NCBI RefSeq assembly: GCF_022605725.1
Contig: NC_065549.1
Span: forward strand, 17,203,614 to 17,267,613
DNA length: 64,000 nucleotides
Origin: Anthonomus grandis grandis
Lineage: Eukaryota; Arthropoda; Insecta; Coleoptera; Curculionidae
Reading direction: 5' to 3'
In this document: positions 31,650-43,458 of the stretch, one piece after another
Numbering within the stretch: position 1 is the first letter of the stretch
Layout: each line of letters begins with the position of its first letter
Notes under the pieces: generated by a model
The model's database searches: none
What the model was told of the DNA's origin: nothing
Seen by the model: only the letters and a program-made list of their open reading frames with translations
Position numbers and translations under genes: made by a program

Positions 31650-34600
31650 GCCCATCTTTTTTCACACAGAGTTTCTGTCAAATATTCGTTTCTTTAAAGC
31701 AGTTACACTCACTTTTTATTCTTTCAGGCAGTTGAACTCATTTCCTATTCATCACAGGAAGTAAGAATCTGTACTTATTGCTTCCAGGCATTCGAAGATA
31801 TATTTCCATTTCTTTAAAGCACTTATAGTAATTTCTTATTCTTTCTAGGAATTTAAGGCTATTTGTTATTTATTTTAGGTAGTTTAAGTAATAATCCCTA
31901 TTTTTTACAAGCAGTTAAAGTCATTTGCTATTTGTTTTAATATTTTTACTTTATAGAAGATATCGTTGACTATCTCTCTATGCATTTGAAACCATATTTA
32001 TTATTTTTTCCAACTATTGGATATATGTGTCAATTTCAGTCATTTCTTATATCTTCTAGGCACTAAATATAATTTGCAATTTCTTTAAAATATATATACT
32101 TTACAGATAGTTTTGTGAATTTGTACAAATTGTGGCGCCCAGCATGGGCTAAAATAGTGCGAGTTTTTTGCTTTACTGAAGGGTACGTGGGTTTAAGGGA
32201 TGAAGATTAAGGGTTTGTAGAGCAAGACTCTGTACCACTTCTATACGCGTCCTAAAAAATGCACTGGCTAGAATTCCTACTTCTTATTAAAATAGGTTTG
32301 CCCATTGTTTTATGTTTCCAATATATGCACTGACAACTTCGAAGTGAAGGCTTGGAATATAATTGTGCCATTTTCGAATCCTTTATTCGATTCCATCAAA
32401 AAGGTCGCAAAAATATTGATACTACCAAGTTCGTATTTTGATCTTGTTACTGGACATTCATTCGTTCCTCAAAACTGTTTTCGGTAATATTGAGATGAGG
32501 ACCTATAAAAATATTGTGAATCGAGACGAGTATCGACGCATATCTAATAGCTGAACACGGCATAATTGAAGTACTAATTTAGTGCTTAGTTAACAATATC
32601 CGACCAGTATCGCAACAAAGCAACGACATTAAATAAAAAATTCGGTAAAAACTTAAGGTTTAGGTTTAGAATAAGAATCTGAGTTTTTTGAAATATTAAT
32701 TTTGTTCAGTCAGATATTGATTCGTACAAAGAGACAAAAAAAATTTAAACAACATAATTATATATATTAAGAATGTTCAGTAAACATATAAAAAAAAATT
32801 AAAGTTCTAATTATATTCAAATTCTTAGCTTACACAATTAGAAACATATTGGTCTTGTTTTTCAATAATGATAATAATAATAATACATGTTCTTTTAGAG
32901 AGAGTTTCAGTAATATATTCGTTTCTTTCAAGCAGTTACACTCACTTCTTATTCTTTCAGGCATCTAAGGTTATTTGGTATTTTTTTTCAGGAAGTTTAA
33001 GTAATAATGCCTATTTTTTATAAGCAGTTAGTTATTTGCTTTTTTTATATATTTTCTTTACAGAAGATATCATTAACTATATTTCTATGCATTTGAGATC
33101 ATATATATTATTCTTTCCAGGCACTTAAAGTAATTTGCTATATTTTTAAAATGTATAGACTCTACAGATAGTTTTGTGAGGTTGTACAAATTGTGGCGCC
33201 CCAGCATGGGCTAAAATAGTGCAAATTTTTTACTTTACTAAAGGGTATGTCGGTTTGAGGGATGAAGATTAAGGGTTTGTAGAGCAAGACTCTGTACCAC
33301 TTCACTTTATATACACGTCCTAAAAAATGCACTGGCTAGAATTCCTACTTCTTATTAAAATATGTTTGCCCATTGTTTTATGTTTCTAATATATGCAGTG
33401 ACAACTTCGAAGTAAAGGTTTGGAATATAATTGTGACAGTTTTTCGAATCCTTCATTCGATTCCATCAAAAAGATCCAAGAAATATTGATACTATCAAGT
33501 TCGTATTTCGATCTTGTTACTGGACATTCATTCATTCCTCCAAACTGTTTTTGGTAATATTAAGATGAGGACCTGCAAAATATTGTAAATATCGACGTAT
33601 ATCTAATAGCTGAACTTGGCATAATTGGAATTTAATGCTTAGTTAACAATATTCGAATAGTATCACATCAAAGCAACGACATTAAATTAAAAAAATCGGT
33701 GAAAACTTAAGGTTTAGAATAACAGTCTGTGTTTTTTGAAATATTAATTTTGTTCAGTCAGATATTGATTCGTACAAAGTGAAAAAAAATATTTAAACAA
33801 TAGAATTATACATTTTAAGATTGTTCAACAAACATCTCAAAAAAAATTAATGTTCTAATTATATTAAAATCCCAGTTTACACTATCAGAACATATTGGTC
33901 TTGTTTTTCAATAATAATAATGGTCCATGTTCGTTCACAGAGAGTTTCAGTCAAATATTTGTTTCTTTCAAGCAGTTACACTCACTTTTTATTCTTTCAG
34001 GCACTTCAACTCATTTCCTATTTATCACAGCAAGTATGAATCTGTACTTATTCTTTCCAGGCATTCGTAGATATATGTCCATTTCTTTTAAGCACTTATA
34101 GCAATTTATTATTCTTTCTAGGAATTTAAGGCTATTTGTTATTTATTTTAGGTAGTTTAAGTAATAAACCCTATTTTTACAAGCAGTTAAAGTCATTTGC
34201 TATTTGTTTTAAATATTTTTACTTTACAGAAGATATCGTTGACTATCTCTCTATGCATTTGAAATCATATTTATTATTTTTTCCAACTATGGGATATATG
34301 TGTCAATTTCAGTCATTTCTTATTTCTTTCCGGTAGTCGGACTGAAAGATTTTGGAGGATTTGATTTTTTCCTTCCAGGCATTTAACCAGATACGTCAAT
34401 TTCTTTTAAGCAGTTTAAGTAATTTCTTATATCTTCTAGGCACTAAATATAATTTGCTATTTCTTTAAAATATATATACTTTACAGATAGTTTTGTGAAG
34501 TTGTACAAATTGTGGCGCCCAGCATGGGCTAAAATAGTGCGAGTTTTTTGCTTTACTGAAGGGTACGTGGGTTTAAGGGATGAAGATTAAGGGTTTGTAG

Positions 34601-37600
34601 AGCAAGACTCTGTACCACTTCTATACGCGTCCTAAAAAATGCACTGGCTAGAATTCCTACTTCTTATTAAAATAGGTTTGCCCATTGTTTTATGTTTCCA
34701 ATATATGCACTGACAACTTCGAAGTGAAGGCTTGGAATATAATTGTGCCATTTTCGAATCCTTTATTCGATTCCATCAAAGGTCGCAAAAATATTGATAC
34801 TACCAAGTTCGTATTTTGATCTTGTTACTGGACATTCATTCGTTCCTCCAAACTGTTTTTGGTAATATTGAGATGAGGGCCTACGAAAATAGTGAATCGA
34901 GACGAGTGTCGATGCATATCTAATAGCTGAACATGGCATAATTGAAGTAGTAATTTGGTGCTTAGTTAACAATATCCGAGCAGTATCGCAACAAAGCAAC
35001 GACAGTAAATAAAAAATTCGGTAAAAACTTAAAATTTAGAATAAGAATCAGTTTTTTTAAAATATTAATTTTTGTTCATATCTTTAAAATGTATAGATTC
35101 TACAGATAGTTTTGTGAGGTTGTACAAATTGTGGCGCCCAGCATGGGCTAAAATGTTGCGAGTTTTTCGCTTTACTAAAGGGTACGTGGGTTTAAGGGAT
35201 GAAGATTAAGGGTTTGTAGAGCAAGATTCTGTGCAACTTCTATATACATCCTAAAAAATGCTCTGGCTAGAATTTCTATTTTTTATTAAAATATGTTTGC
35301 CTATTGTTTTATGTTTCCAATATATGCATTGACAACTTCGAAGTGAAGGCTTGGAATAAAATTGTGACAGTTTTTTGAAGTTTCGTTGCATGGGCTAAAT
35401 AGTGCGAGTTTTTTGCTATACTAAAGGGTACGTGGGTTTGAGGGATGAAGATTAAAGGTTTGGAGAGCAAGACTCTGTACAACTTCTATACGATTATAAG
35501 ATTGTTCAACAAACATCTCAAAAAAAATTAATGTTCTAATTATATTCAAAATCCCAGTTTACACTATTAGAACATATTGGTCTTGTTTTTCAATAATAAT
35601 AATGGTCCATGTTCTTTCACAGAGAGTTTCAGTCATATATTCGTTTCTTTCAATTTCAGTCATTGCTTATTTCTTTCAGGCAGTTGGACTGATAGACACA
35701 GAAAAGATATTTCTTATTTTTCACAGAAAGTGGGAATTTGTACTTATTCCTTCATGTCAATTTCTTTTAAGCAGTTTTACTAATTTCTTATTTCTTCTAG
35801 GCACTTAAAGTAATTTGCTGGTTTTTTAAAATATATATACTTTACAGATAGTTTTGTAAAGTTGTACAAATTATGGCGCCCAGCATGGGCTAAAATAGTT
35901 TTTTGCTTTACTATAGGGTACGTGGGTTTAAAGGATTAATATTAAGGGTTTGTAGAGCAAGACTCTGTACAACTTCTGTATACATCCTAAAAAATACACT
36001 GGCTAGAATTCCTATTTTTTATTAAAATATGTTTGCCCATTGTTTTATGTTTCTAACATATGCAGTGACAACTTCAAAGTGAAGGCTTGGAATAAAATTG
36101 TGACAGTTTTTCGAATTCTTCATTCGATTCCATCAAAAAGATCCGAAAAATGTTGATACCATCGAGTTCGTATTTCTTGCTACTATAGACATTCATTCGT
36201 TCCTCCAAACTGTTTTTGGTAATATTGAGATTAGTACCTACGAGAATATTGTAAATCGAGACGAGTATCCACGCATTTCTAATAGCTGAACACGGAATAA
36301 TAATTGAATTGGGAATTCAGTGCATAGTTAACAATATTCGAACAGTATCTCAGCAAAGCAACGACGTTAAATAAAAAATTCGGTAAAAACTTAAGGTTTA
36401 TAATGAGAATCTAAGGTTTTTGAACCCTTAATTTGATTCATACAAAGTGATTAAAAAACATTTAAATAACAACAAAATTATACATTTGAATTTGAAATAT
36501 GCTCTATGACATCAACAATATTCCATTAAATCCAGAAAAAATCATTCCCATTTTAAGAATATTCCATTAAGGTATCGATATAAAAAATTAATATTCTAAT
36601 TATATTCGAATTCCCAGTTTTCACTATTAGAAACATATTGGTCTTGTTTGTGGTCCTGTGCAACACAAATGATCCATGTTCTTTTACAGAGAGTTGCAGT
36701 CATATATTATCAATTTCTTTCAAGCAGTTAAACTCACTTCATATTCTTTCAGGCCATCTGTGTCTTTCAGGCAGTTGAACTCATTTCCTATTTCTCACAG
36801 GAAGTAGGAATCTGTACTTATTTCTTCCAGGCAATCGAAGATATATGTGCATTTCTTTTAAGCAATTATAGTAATGTCTTATTCTTCTCCGGCATTTAGG
36901 GTTATTAAGTCCTATTTTTTTACAAGCAGTATAAGTCATTTGCCATTTGTTTAAAATAATTTTACTTTACACATAGTTTTGTGAAGCTATACAAATTTTG
37001 GCTGAGTCTTTCACTTCACTAAAGGGTGTGTTTGAGGGATGAAGATATAAGGTTTGTAGGGCAACGTTCTGTACAACTTATATGCACGTTCTAAAGAATG
37101 CACTGGCCAGAATTTGTATTTTTAATTAAGAAATGTTTGCTCATTTCTTTATGTTACCAATATACAGGGTTATTCACGACATACGACACGTAATAAATCT
37201 ACTAGGGCTAATCTACTGAGTAAAAAAAAATAAAAATGGGATTATTAGAGGCATTTAAGTAGTATCTTTTAAAGTTATAGGGTGTTTCAAAGTGCAGAAA
37301 TATATCAGAGTTATGTTTTTTTTTAAATGAACATTCTATATATTATTTGATTTTTTGATTTTACATCGTAAATAAAAATAGGTTTTATTAAGGTTTACCA
37401 TCCTAAACATTAAAGTTTTCGAATTATTTTGTGTTTGGTAAAAATACTGAGACAATTTCAATAAAAAATACTTTACATGTGCTATATCTTAGTATATAAC
37501 TCCAGATAACTAAGTATATCTTTCAAGTAATGGAATTCATAATTCCTATTTCTTACAGGCAGTCGGAGTCATTTCTAAATCCTTTTAGGCAGTTAAAGTC

Positions 37601-38270
37601 GTTTGGTATTTTTTTAAAATTAATTTATTTTACAAAGAGTTTTATGAAATTCTACAAGTTGTGGCACCCAAATAATTAATTTTCTAATTTCTATACACCC
37701 TTTAATATAAACTCGCTGGGACTCGTATTTTTATTTAAAAAAAATATGCACATTGCTTTGTATTACAAATACAATAAAAACTTAATATTGGTTAATTTTT
37801 TTGCTATTTCTTATTGTGTTCTTTTCTTTTAAGCAGTTACAGTCTATTGCTATTTCGTCCAGGCATTTAAAATTATTTGCATATCTCTTTCAGGCACTTG
37901 AACTCATAATTTCTATTTCCTATTCCCGTTGGAGTTCCTATGGCTGTTAAAGTTATATGTATATCCATATCCTTCATTCAATTACAGTAATTTGCTATTT
38001 CTAGCAAGTGCTTTTACGTCATTTACTATTTTTTTAGGAAATTGAATTAACTTTCTATTTCGCGCTTAGCATGGGGTTAAAATTGTTAATTTTTTTACTT
38101 CACTAAATTCATACTTATAATATAAAGAAATGGACATAAGTCTTTTGTCTTTCAAGTAGCTATAGTAATTTATTATTCCTTTCATTCAGTTGAACTCATA
38201 ATTCAGTAAAGTCTATTACTCACTAATTTTTGTTTTTTCCTTACAGGCATACGCATTTTTTTAACATTTC
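31650..38270 (+). repeat. ~30-bp minisatellite of splice-acceptor-like subunits
   Basis: Within the intron, runs of about 28-34-bp subunits follow the rough consensus TTTCTTTYAGGCAGTTRAAG then YCATTTCCTATT. Nearly every unit has a pyrimidine tract followed by YAG/G or AAG, the pattern of a 3' splice site. Runs occur near 31650-32060, 32890-33120, 33930-34460, 35615-35830, 36690-36970, 37540-37620 and 37810-38270, roughly five to six dozen units by eye. It is not a CRISPR array: units are adjacent, diverged and without spacers. Confidence 0.75.
37163..37330. mobile_element. Lone TA-CAGGG transposon-end-like sequence in the intron
   Basis: TATACAGGGTTATTCACGAC near 37162 and ATAGGGTGTTTCAAAGTG near 37277 resemble termini of IS630-like elements. 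The array is interrupted here. No matching opposite end was found. Confidence 0.35.
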
Positions 38271-38637
38271 ATTTTACTTTATAAAGTTGTGTTTTGAATT
38301 ATCAAAATTGATACCCAGCGTGGGGTGAAGGTTTTAATTTTCTGCTGTTTATTAAAGGGGACGTTTAAGAACAATATCCTGTTAGAGCAAGGATTTAAGA
38401 ACACATTTACTAAAATTCGTATTTTAAGTAATAAAATGTAGCATAAATAAAAGTTCCTAATAAAGGCATTTTCCCTCTACACCATTTTTTTGGTCTTATC
38501 CTTATAGTGTTATAATCTTTAATTTGTTCCAGGCATTTATTTGGTATGTCTCGTACAAATTTAAGTTGTATAACTATCTGTTTTTGAAGGTGGTAGACAA
38601 TGGTACAGTGAAAACATCTTGTCGAACTTGCATTGTC

Positions 38638-38703
38638 TTATTTATTTAATGTAACACGACGTTTCGGTTGGTAAGTATCTCCAACCGTTATCAAGTGTAA
38701 ACT
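38638..38703 (-). ncRNA. Hammerhead-like hairpin relic
   Basis: The minus strand reads TTGATAA, then a 6-bp hairpin GGTTGG...CCAACC, then GAAACGTCGTGTTA. The order core, stem II, GAAA, short stem III matches that of the motif at 2153, but the core has two changes from CTGATGA and one extra base before stem II. An AATAAATAA-type tail follows. No protein remnant is attached, so it is probably a solo end of a Penelope-like element. Confidence 0.35.
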
Positions 38704-39677
38704 GATATATGAACTGGTTGTATATCTATGTTGTACACAGAGTTGATGTACTAATTGAACCGTTTCGTATTCCGGTAATTTTCTATTTATTTAAACCAGT
38801 TTAAGTAATATTTTTATTTTTCGATAGTTAGGAAAAATTTATGGTAATTTTAAATTATATATTCAAATTTTACAAATTATTTTGTAAATGATTAAAATTG
38901 GCGAATAACTTTTAGATCTATAGGGAATCATTTCTTATAAGCAGTTATTATTCCTTCAATGATTTCGAACGGTTTTATTATTTGTTTTAATCATTTGGAA
39001 AACATCTAAGAAGTATAAGATTATTCACATACGTATTTACGTTTTGTATGATGAAAATTCATATCCAATATTACTGATCTAGTATTTAGCCCTAGAGCTC
39101 ATACTGCCTATGTGTACCCGTGTATCGTTTAACAGCTCTGTGTGAAATTTATATACACATTTATTTCATATCTTAGACTATCTCTGTAAAAATGCTCCAC
39201 TGGTATAAGCCGTAGGACATTTCACTCGAACTTTTATTCTTGTATTTAATTATTTTACTTTTAGCCTTGAAATAATGAAAACATCAATAACTTGTAAATA
39301 CAATAGGTGTACTTGTTCAGAAAATACATCGTTATAATTATTATGAATCATTTGTTGGAATTACTGCGAAAAGATAGTGGAAAAACAAATACCAGAGATA
39401 ATCGGGGTTTAAAAATAAAATGTGTGTATTTGTAGGCTTTTCTGTAAAAATTGGTTTTGTGAACTGTTAAAATTGGCGTCCAATGTGGTGTTTTTACTCA
39501 AGTAGATTGCGGTTAAGACATTAAAATTTTCGTTTAAACTGTAAGATTTGTTTCTAGTTTTATTTAAAAAAATAAAGCGATAAAAAAACAAACATTTACA
39601 ATTACTTGAAAAAACTTTGCGAGTCAGTTAAAATTAATATATATAACTTTATTAATATACATTTTTTAATTTTACAG

Positions 39678-39808
39678 GTGTTGTAAAAAGATGGGGTGCA
39701 CGTCGTCGGCCGAAGAGCGGGCAGCCTTAGCTAGAAGCAAGGCTATCGAAAAGAATCTTAAGGAGGATGGAGCTCAGGCAGCTAAAGACATCAAATTATT
39801 ATTGCTAG
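39678..39808 (+). CDS. Galphao: Go-type G protein alpha subunit, first coding exon (partial gene)
   Basis: After an acceptor ending TTTTACAG (39677), 13 nt of 5'UTR precede ATG at 39691. The exon encodes 39 residues plus one base: MGCTSSAEERAALARSKAIE, then KNLKEDGAQAAKDIKLLLL, then a split Gly codon at a GTAAGT donor (39809). This is the N-terminal helix of G-alpha-o and leads into the P-loop, whose residues (GAGESGKST in the family) belong to the next exon. Gly2 and Cys3 are the myristoylation and palmitoylation sites that anchor the protein to the plasma membrane. The helix contacts G-beta-gamma. The protein is a GTP-binding switch coupled to neuronal and other 7TM receptors. Exon 2 was not found before 64000. 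Confidence 0.93.
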
Positions 39809-40145
39809 GTAAGTTCATCTTTTTTCCATCAACGAAAATTTCTTAATAATTACTTTTTCCAAATTCGACTTAAATGATACTCTGCTGATTATTGAAAATG
39901 TTTATCTCAGAATGATCACGGAGATAAAGGCAATGGTACAGCAAAAAGTTTAATCTGCTTACATCTTCTAGCAAGATAGGTTAAAGATAAAAAAGACAGT
40001 AAGTCAAAAGAATCGATGCGACCATGAATGAGGTTATGTAAAAAGCAAAGGTCTGCCTTCTTGTAAATAAATATGATAGAACCAAGGCCTTCAGATTATA
40101 ATCATATTCATACTATTCCCTGGTATTGCCACAAAGATAAGTTAC
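39809..40145 (+). other. Start of Go-alpha coding intron 1
   Basis: It begins with the donor and contains no coding or repeat signal I can support. If no coding exon lies to the right in this window, the intron is more than 24 kb and contains every feature below. Confidence 0.6.
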
Positions 40146-40149
40146 CACC

Positions 40150-41460
40150 CTAAGCTTAGAACGTTGAAAGGCCTTTCAATGTTCTAAGACCCTAAGGCAT
40201 TTCTTCCGGCCCACACGGCAGCTGTTTTGAATAGCAATAAAACAGCTTTTGACACATTGTTTTGAATAAATGTGTTTAAGGTTAACTTAATGTCAAATAT
40301 CACTCCAAGATTTTTCATTTTAGTGCATAGTTAGAGTTATACCATTTGTAATCAATTCTAAGTGGTATCATGGATCTAAAAGAGTAAAATTATAATAAAT
40401 GTAACTTTAAAGCATTTGATGTAGGTATATCCAATTTTTTTTTGCATGAATTGTCAATTGTGCCTAAGTCTTCCTGGAAACTCCTGTACATTATCAGCAC
40501 AAGCTATCTACAGTGTGTCCCATGCTCAGCGAATTTATACGTAAAAATTACAAAAAATTTCGGGGTTGAAATTTGAGCGTTTGTCATCCAGCCCTGCTTG
40601 ATTAAAAAATAAAATCTAGCATACTTATATTTTTTTTAAATCAAGCATGCCTTGATACAAGCAACTTTAAATTATATGAGTAGGTAAAGTAGTATTTCTA
40701 GGCAAGATGTTAAAAAGTTTATAAGAAAAAGTTGTTTAGAATGCAAAATTATACCCGATTACCGAATTTCATAACCATAGGCCTACTTTAATTTTTACGT
40801 TTAAATTATTTATTATTATTATTATATTATTTATATATATTATTTTATATTATTTAGATCGTTGATTTAACTAGTAGATAAATAAATTAGTTAGTTTTTC
40901 TCTAATAATTAAATATGAATAAAAAAATTAACTGGTACACAAAACGTAAAAATCAAAGTAGGCCTATGGTTATAAAATTCGGTATTCGGGTATAATTTTA
41001 CATTTTAAACAACTTTTTCTTATAAACTTTTATTATATCTTGCTTGGAAATACTACTTTACCTACTCATAACATTTTAAAAATACTAGTATCAAGGCATG
41101 CTCGATTTAAAAAAAATGAAAATATGCTAAAGTTTATTTTTTAATTAAGCAGGGCTGGATGCCAAACGGTCAAATTTCAACTACAAAATCTTTTGTAATT
41201 TTTACGTATAAATTCGCTAATCCTGGGATACACTGTATAACTTTTATATCTTCTGCAAATATCAGAAATGTGGAATGCCTAATACAGGGAGAGAAAGAAA
41301 AAAGATTGAAAAACGGATTGATCTACAATGACCAGTCCACACCATTTTCCGACTTTACTCGGTCTGCAATGAAGCTAGACAAATGCACAACTGGGCCTTT
41401 AAACATTTAGCTTTTCTAATTCATTATTTAATAAGGAATGACTGAAGCTATGGCAGGCCT
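40150..41460 (-). pseudogene. LINE reverse transcriptase remnant, split by a foldback element
   Basis: The minus strand reads a degenerate catalytic box (IFAEDIKVI near 41270-41240). The 725-bp foldback element follows; beyond it come ADNVQEFPGRLRHN near 40500-40460 and MKNLGVIFDIKLTLNTFIQNN near 40320-40240. The order YADD-like, then a linker, then LGVxFDxxLTF fits a jockey-like reverse transcriptase. It is badly decayed. Confidence 0.55.
40511..41235. mobile_element. Foldback/MITE-like element, 725 bp, TA target
   Basis: The ends CAGTGTGTCCC (40511) and GGGATACACTG (to 41235) are each flanked by TA. The two halves are inverted copies of each other for roughly 300 bp (for example ATAACCATAGGCCTACTTT near 40770 against AAAGTAGGCCTATGGTTAT near 40949), with an AT-rich centre. 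It has no coding capacity. TA target and terminal sequence point to mobilisation by an IS630/mariner-type transposase. Confidence 0.85.
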
Positions 41461-41519
41461 TTGAAATGTCCAAATATAATAATAATGATAATAATACAGA
41501 CCTGACTTAGTTTTAGTGG

Positions 41520-41900
41520 ATCAGCAATATAAGATAACATCTCTTATCGAAGTGGCTATTCCCAATACTAACTAACAATTTAGTTCAAAAGCACGCAGAA
41601 AAAATTTCAAAGTACCGCGACCCAGAAGTACGGCTACAGAGGCAATGGCAAATGAATTTTGTTAGAACGACACCAATTATAATGTCGACTACGGGAGTCA
41701 TACCAAAGATCCTGGAAAGAAGCATTGAAGAATTAGGTCTCAATCAACATATATTCAGAAAACTACAGAAAGTGGAGCTATTAAATACAGCCCGAATTGT
41801 ATGTAAGGAAATTTCTGGAAACCAACACCATTGATGTCACGACGGGCACGATAACCTGGTAAGGGCCCCCACAGAGCTCATTCCCTTTGATACTTGGATT
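41520..41900 (+). pseudogene. LINE ORF2 C-terminal fragment
   Basis: It reads LTNNLVQKHAEKISKYRDPE, VRLQRQWQMNFVRTTPIIMS and STTGVIPKILERSIEELGLN, with KLQKVELLNTARIVCKEIS, ending near 41834. The pattern (KxxKYxDLxxE, then IPIVxxxTGxIPKxLxxxLxxLGL) is the C-terminus of the pol-like proteins of certain insect LINEs. The 3' end carries a CGGGCACGATAACCTGG patch. Upstream parts are missing. Confidence 0.7.
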
Positions 41901-42600
41901 GAGCGCAAGGGGGTAGAGGGGATAGTTTGTTGATAGAAATGCTTAATATTCCATGTTACCAGTGATTACTTAATTTTAACAGAAGAAAATAAAGTGATAT
42001 AATAAATTATTATAATTAGCAGAAACTGAGTTGCATTCTTTATTATAAAGCAAAAGAAAGAGTGAAACTCGTTTAATAACCAAAACTATTTTGTACTATA
42101 GTTACACTAAACACCAATAATAATTAAAATTTTTAATTTGGATTCTTTAAATCACCAAATTTCCACACACAGCGGCAACGCTGTAAATTTTTCCCAGATA
42201 TATTTTTGCGATAAAGGTATTTGGCAACTGTGCTCATTGTTTACTTTTAGATGGTACACCTTTCGGACAGTATTTGTATTAAAAGGATGTTTTGAGTGAT
42301 TTCAATGCGTCTTTTTAATTAATATTAAAACTAAAAACTCTTTTTTGCTGAAAAATGATAAAGAAGTCTGAAGTAGGTCACATATATTGGAAAAAGGAAA
42401 TTCAAACAAATCTTTCCTTTCACAGGCGAGTTAGGTGTCAATGGTTTCATCCTTGTAGGTTATAATATTATAAAAGACGGCATATTTGTGAAGGATCTAT
42501 TAAGTATTGGATACCAAAATATTAATAAAAATGTGTAATTTAGTATATTATTATAATCTAGCAAATTTATTGCTTATTCGAACCCGAAATGCCCCAAAAT
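41901..42600. other. Non-coding stretch with two GGCAAC words
   Basis: AGCGGCAACGCTG (near 42170) and TTTGGCAACTGTG (near 42220) lie 50 bp apart. No coding signal is seen. Confidence 0.35.
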
Positions 42601-42614
42601 TAATGTGTGCAAAG

Positions 42615-43395
42615 TGAAGGTAATGTCTGGTCGATATCCAGCGACCAAAATCGAGAACGCAGCATATGTCGTTTGCCAGCAACATATTTATAGTCGGCGC
42701 CCATTATTATTTAATCAATATCTCCTGGAATTCCAAAGGAGTTTTAATAATTTTTTGTCTAGATATTAACAATGGATAACTAAATCGGTTTATAGTAAGT
42801 AGTATAAACCACGACAAACTAAGGAAATTAATTAAAAGGTTAACTTCCAAAGGATTTGAATTAAAATTTTTTCTGTAATAAATAAAGTTTATATATTTAA
42901 ATTTATATAATAAATATTTAAACGGATTTAAGATAGTTGCGAACCTCTATAACTGCCAAAGGATATGGATAAAACTTTTCCTTCTAGCCGTTAGGAGTTA
43001 CATCGCCCTTTTAACATACGACGATTCAATAATTTTTTACCAAAAAACTTTTGTTTGTAGAGGTTTGCAACCATCTCAAATGCGTTTAGATATTTATTAT
43101 AGAAAAAAGATTAATTCAAATCCTTTGGGAGCCTTTTTCACTTCTTTAACATTCGACTTTTTAAGTATTTTTACAAAAAAACTTTAGTTTGTAGAGGTTT
43201 ATAACCACTATAAATCGATTTATTTATTGATTGCCAATATCTGGCAAAAAAAATATTAAAATTCCTTGGGAATTTCAGGAGATACGGGCATTATATCGAT
43301 TAAATAACAGCGGACGCGCACTAAAAATAGGTTGCTGGCAAACGACATCTGATGCGTTCTAGTGATTTGGTCGCTGAATATCGAGCGGGCGCGAG
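42615..43395. mobile_element. Foldback element with ~300-bp inverted arms
   Basis: The left arm (about 42625-42915; TCGATATCCAGCGACCAAA, GTCGTTTGCCAGCAACATAT) pairs with the right arm (about 43095-43390; ATAGGTTGCTGGCAAACGAC, TTTGGTCGCTGAATATCGA) with scattered mismatches. Inside each arm are words such as CAAAGGATTTGAATT and AATTCCTTGGGAATTTC. It has no open reading frame. It is probably a non-autonomous DNA transposon; exact ends and target duplication are unclear. Confidence 0.75.
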
Positions 43396-43409
43396 CTTCA
43401 CAGATATGA

Positions 43410-43458
43410 AACAATATCTAGAAAAACAACACAGTGTGTTGTTTTTCTAGATATTGTT
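43410..43458. repeat. Perfect 23-bp inverted repeat, 3-nt loop
   Basis: AACAATATCTAGAAAAACAA at 43410 opens an arm (43410-43432) exactly complementary to 43436-43458 across AGT. It lies just outside the foldback element. The near-zero spacer and perfect arms resemble the hairpin at 9924. Such structures arise by fold-back DNA synthesis at breaks or can be assembly artefacts. Confidence 0.85.

Larger units (their letters stand above)
31302..39677 (+). repeat. Go-alpha 5'UTR intron built of a higher-order tandem repeat
   Basis: An 8,376-bp intron. From about 31325 to 38350 it is a patchwork of two alternating modules. Module S (spacer, 0.3-0.6 kb) carries GGCGCCCAGCATGGGCTAAA, a GGGTTTRAGGGATGAAGATT block, a CACTGGCTAGAATTCCTA block and others. 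It recurs near 31325 (part), 32131, 33191, 34511, 35131, 35385 (part), 35871 and 36991, with weaker copies near 37658, 38061 and 38301. Module P is a run of ~30-bp subunits (next entry). The 31611-32740 and 33890-35060 stretches are nearly identical (offset about 2.3-2.4 kb), so at least one duplication is recent. Confidence 0.8.

Noticed and set aside
31650..38270. CRISPR-like periodic repeats in the intron array
   Set aside because: Subunits are adjacent and diverged, with no unique spacers, and the context is a eukaryotic intron.
41159..41410. 83-codon plus-strand frame
   Set aside because: It overlaps the end of the foldback element and minus-strand LINE remnant; no protein motif.
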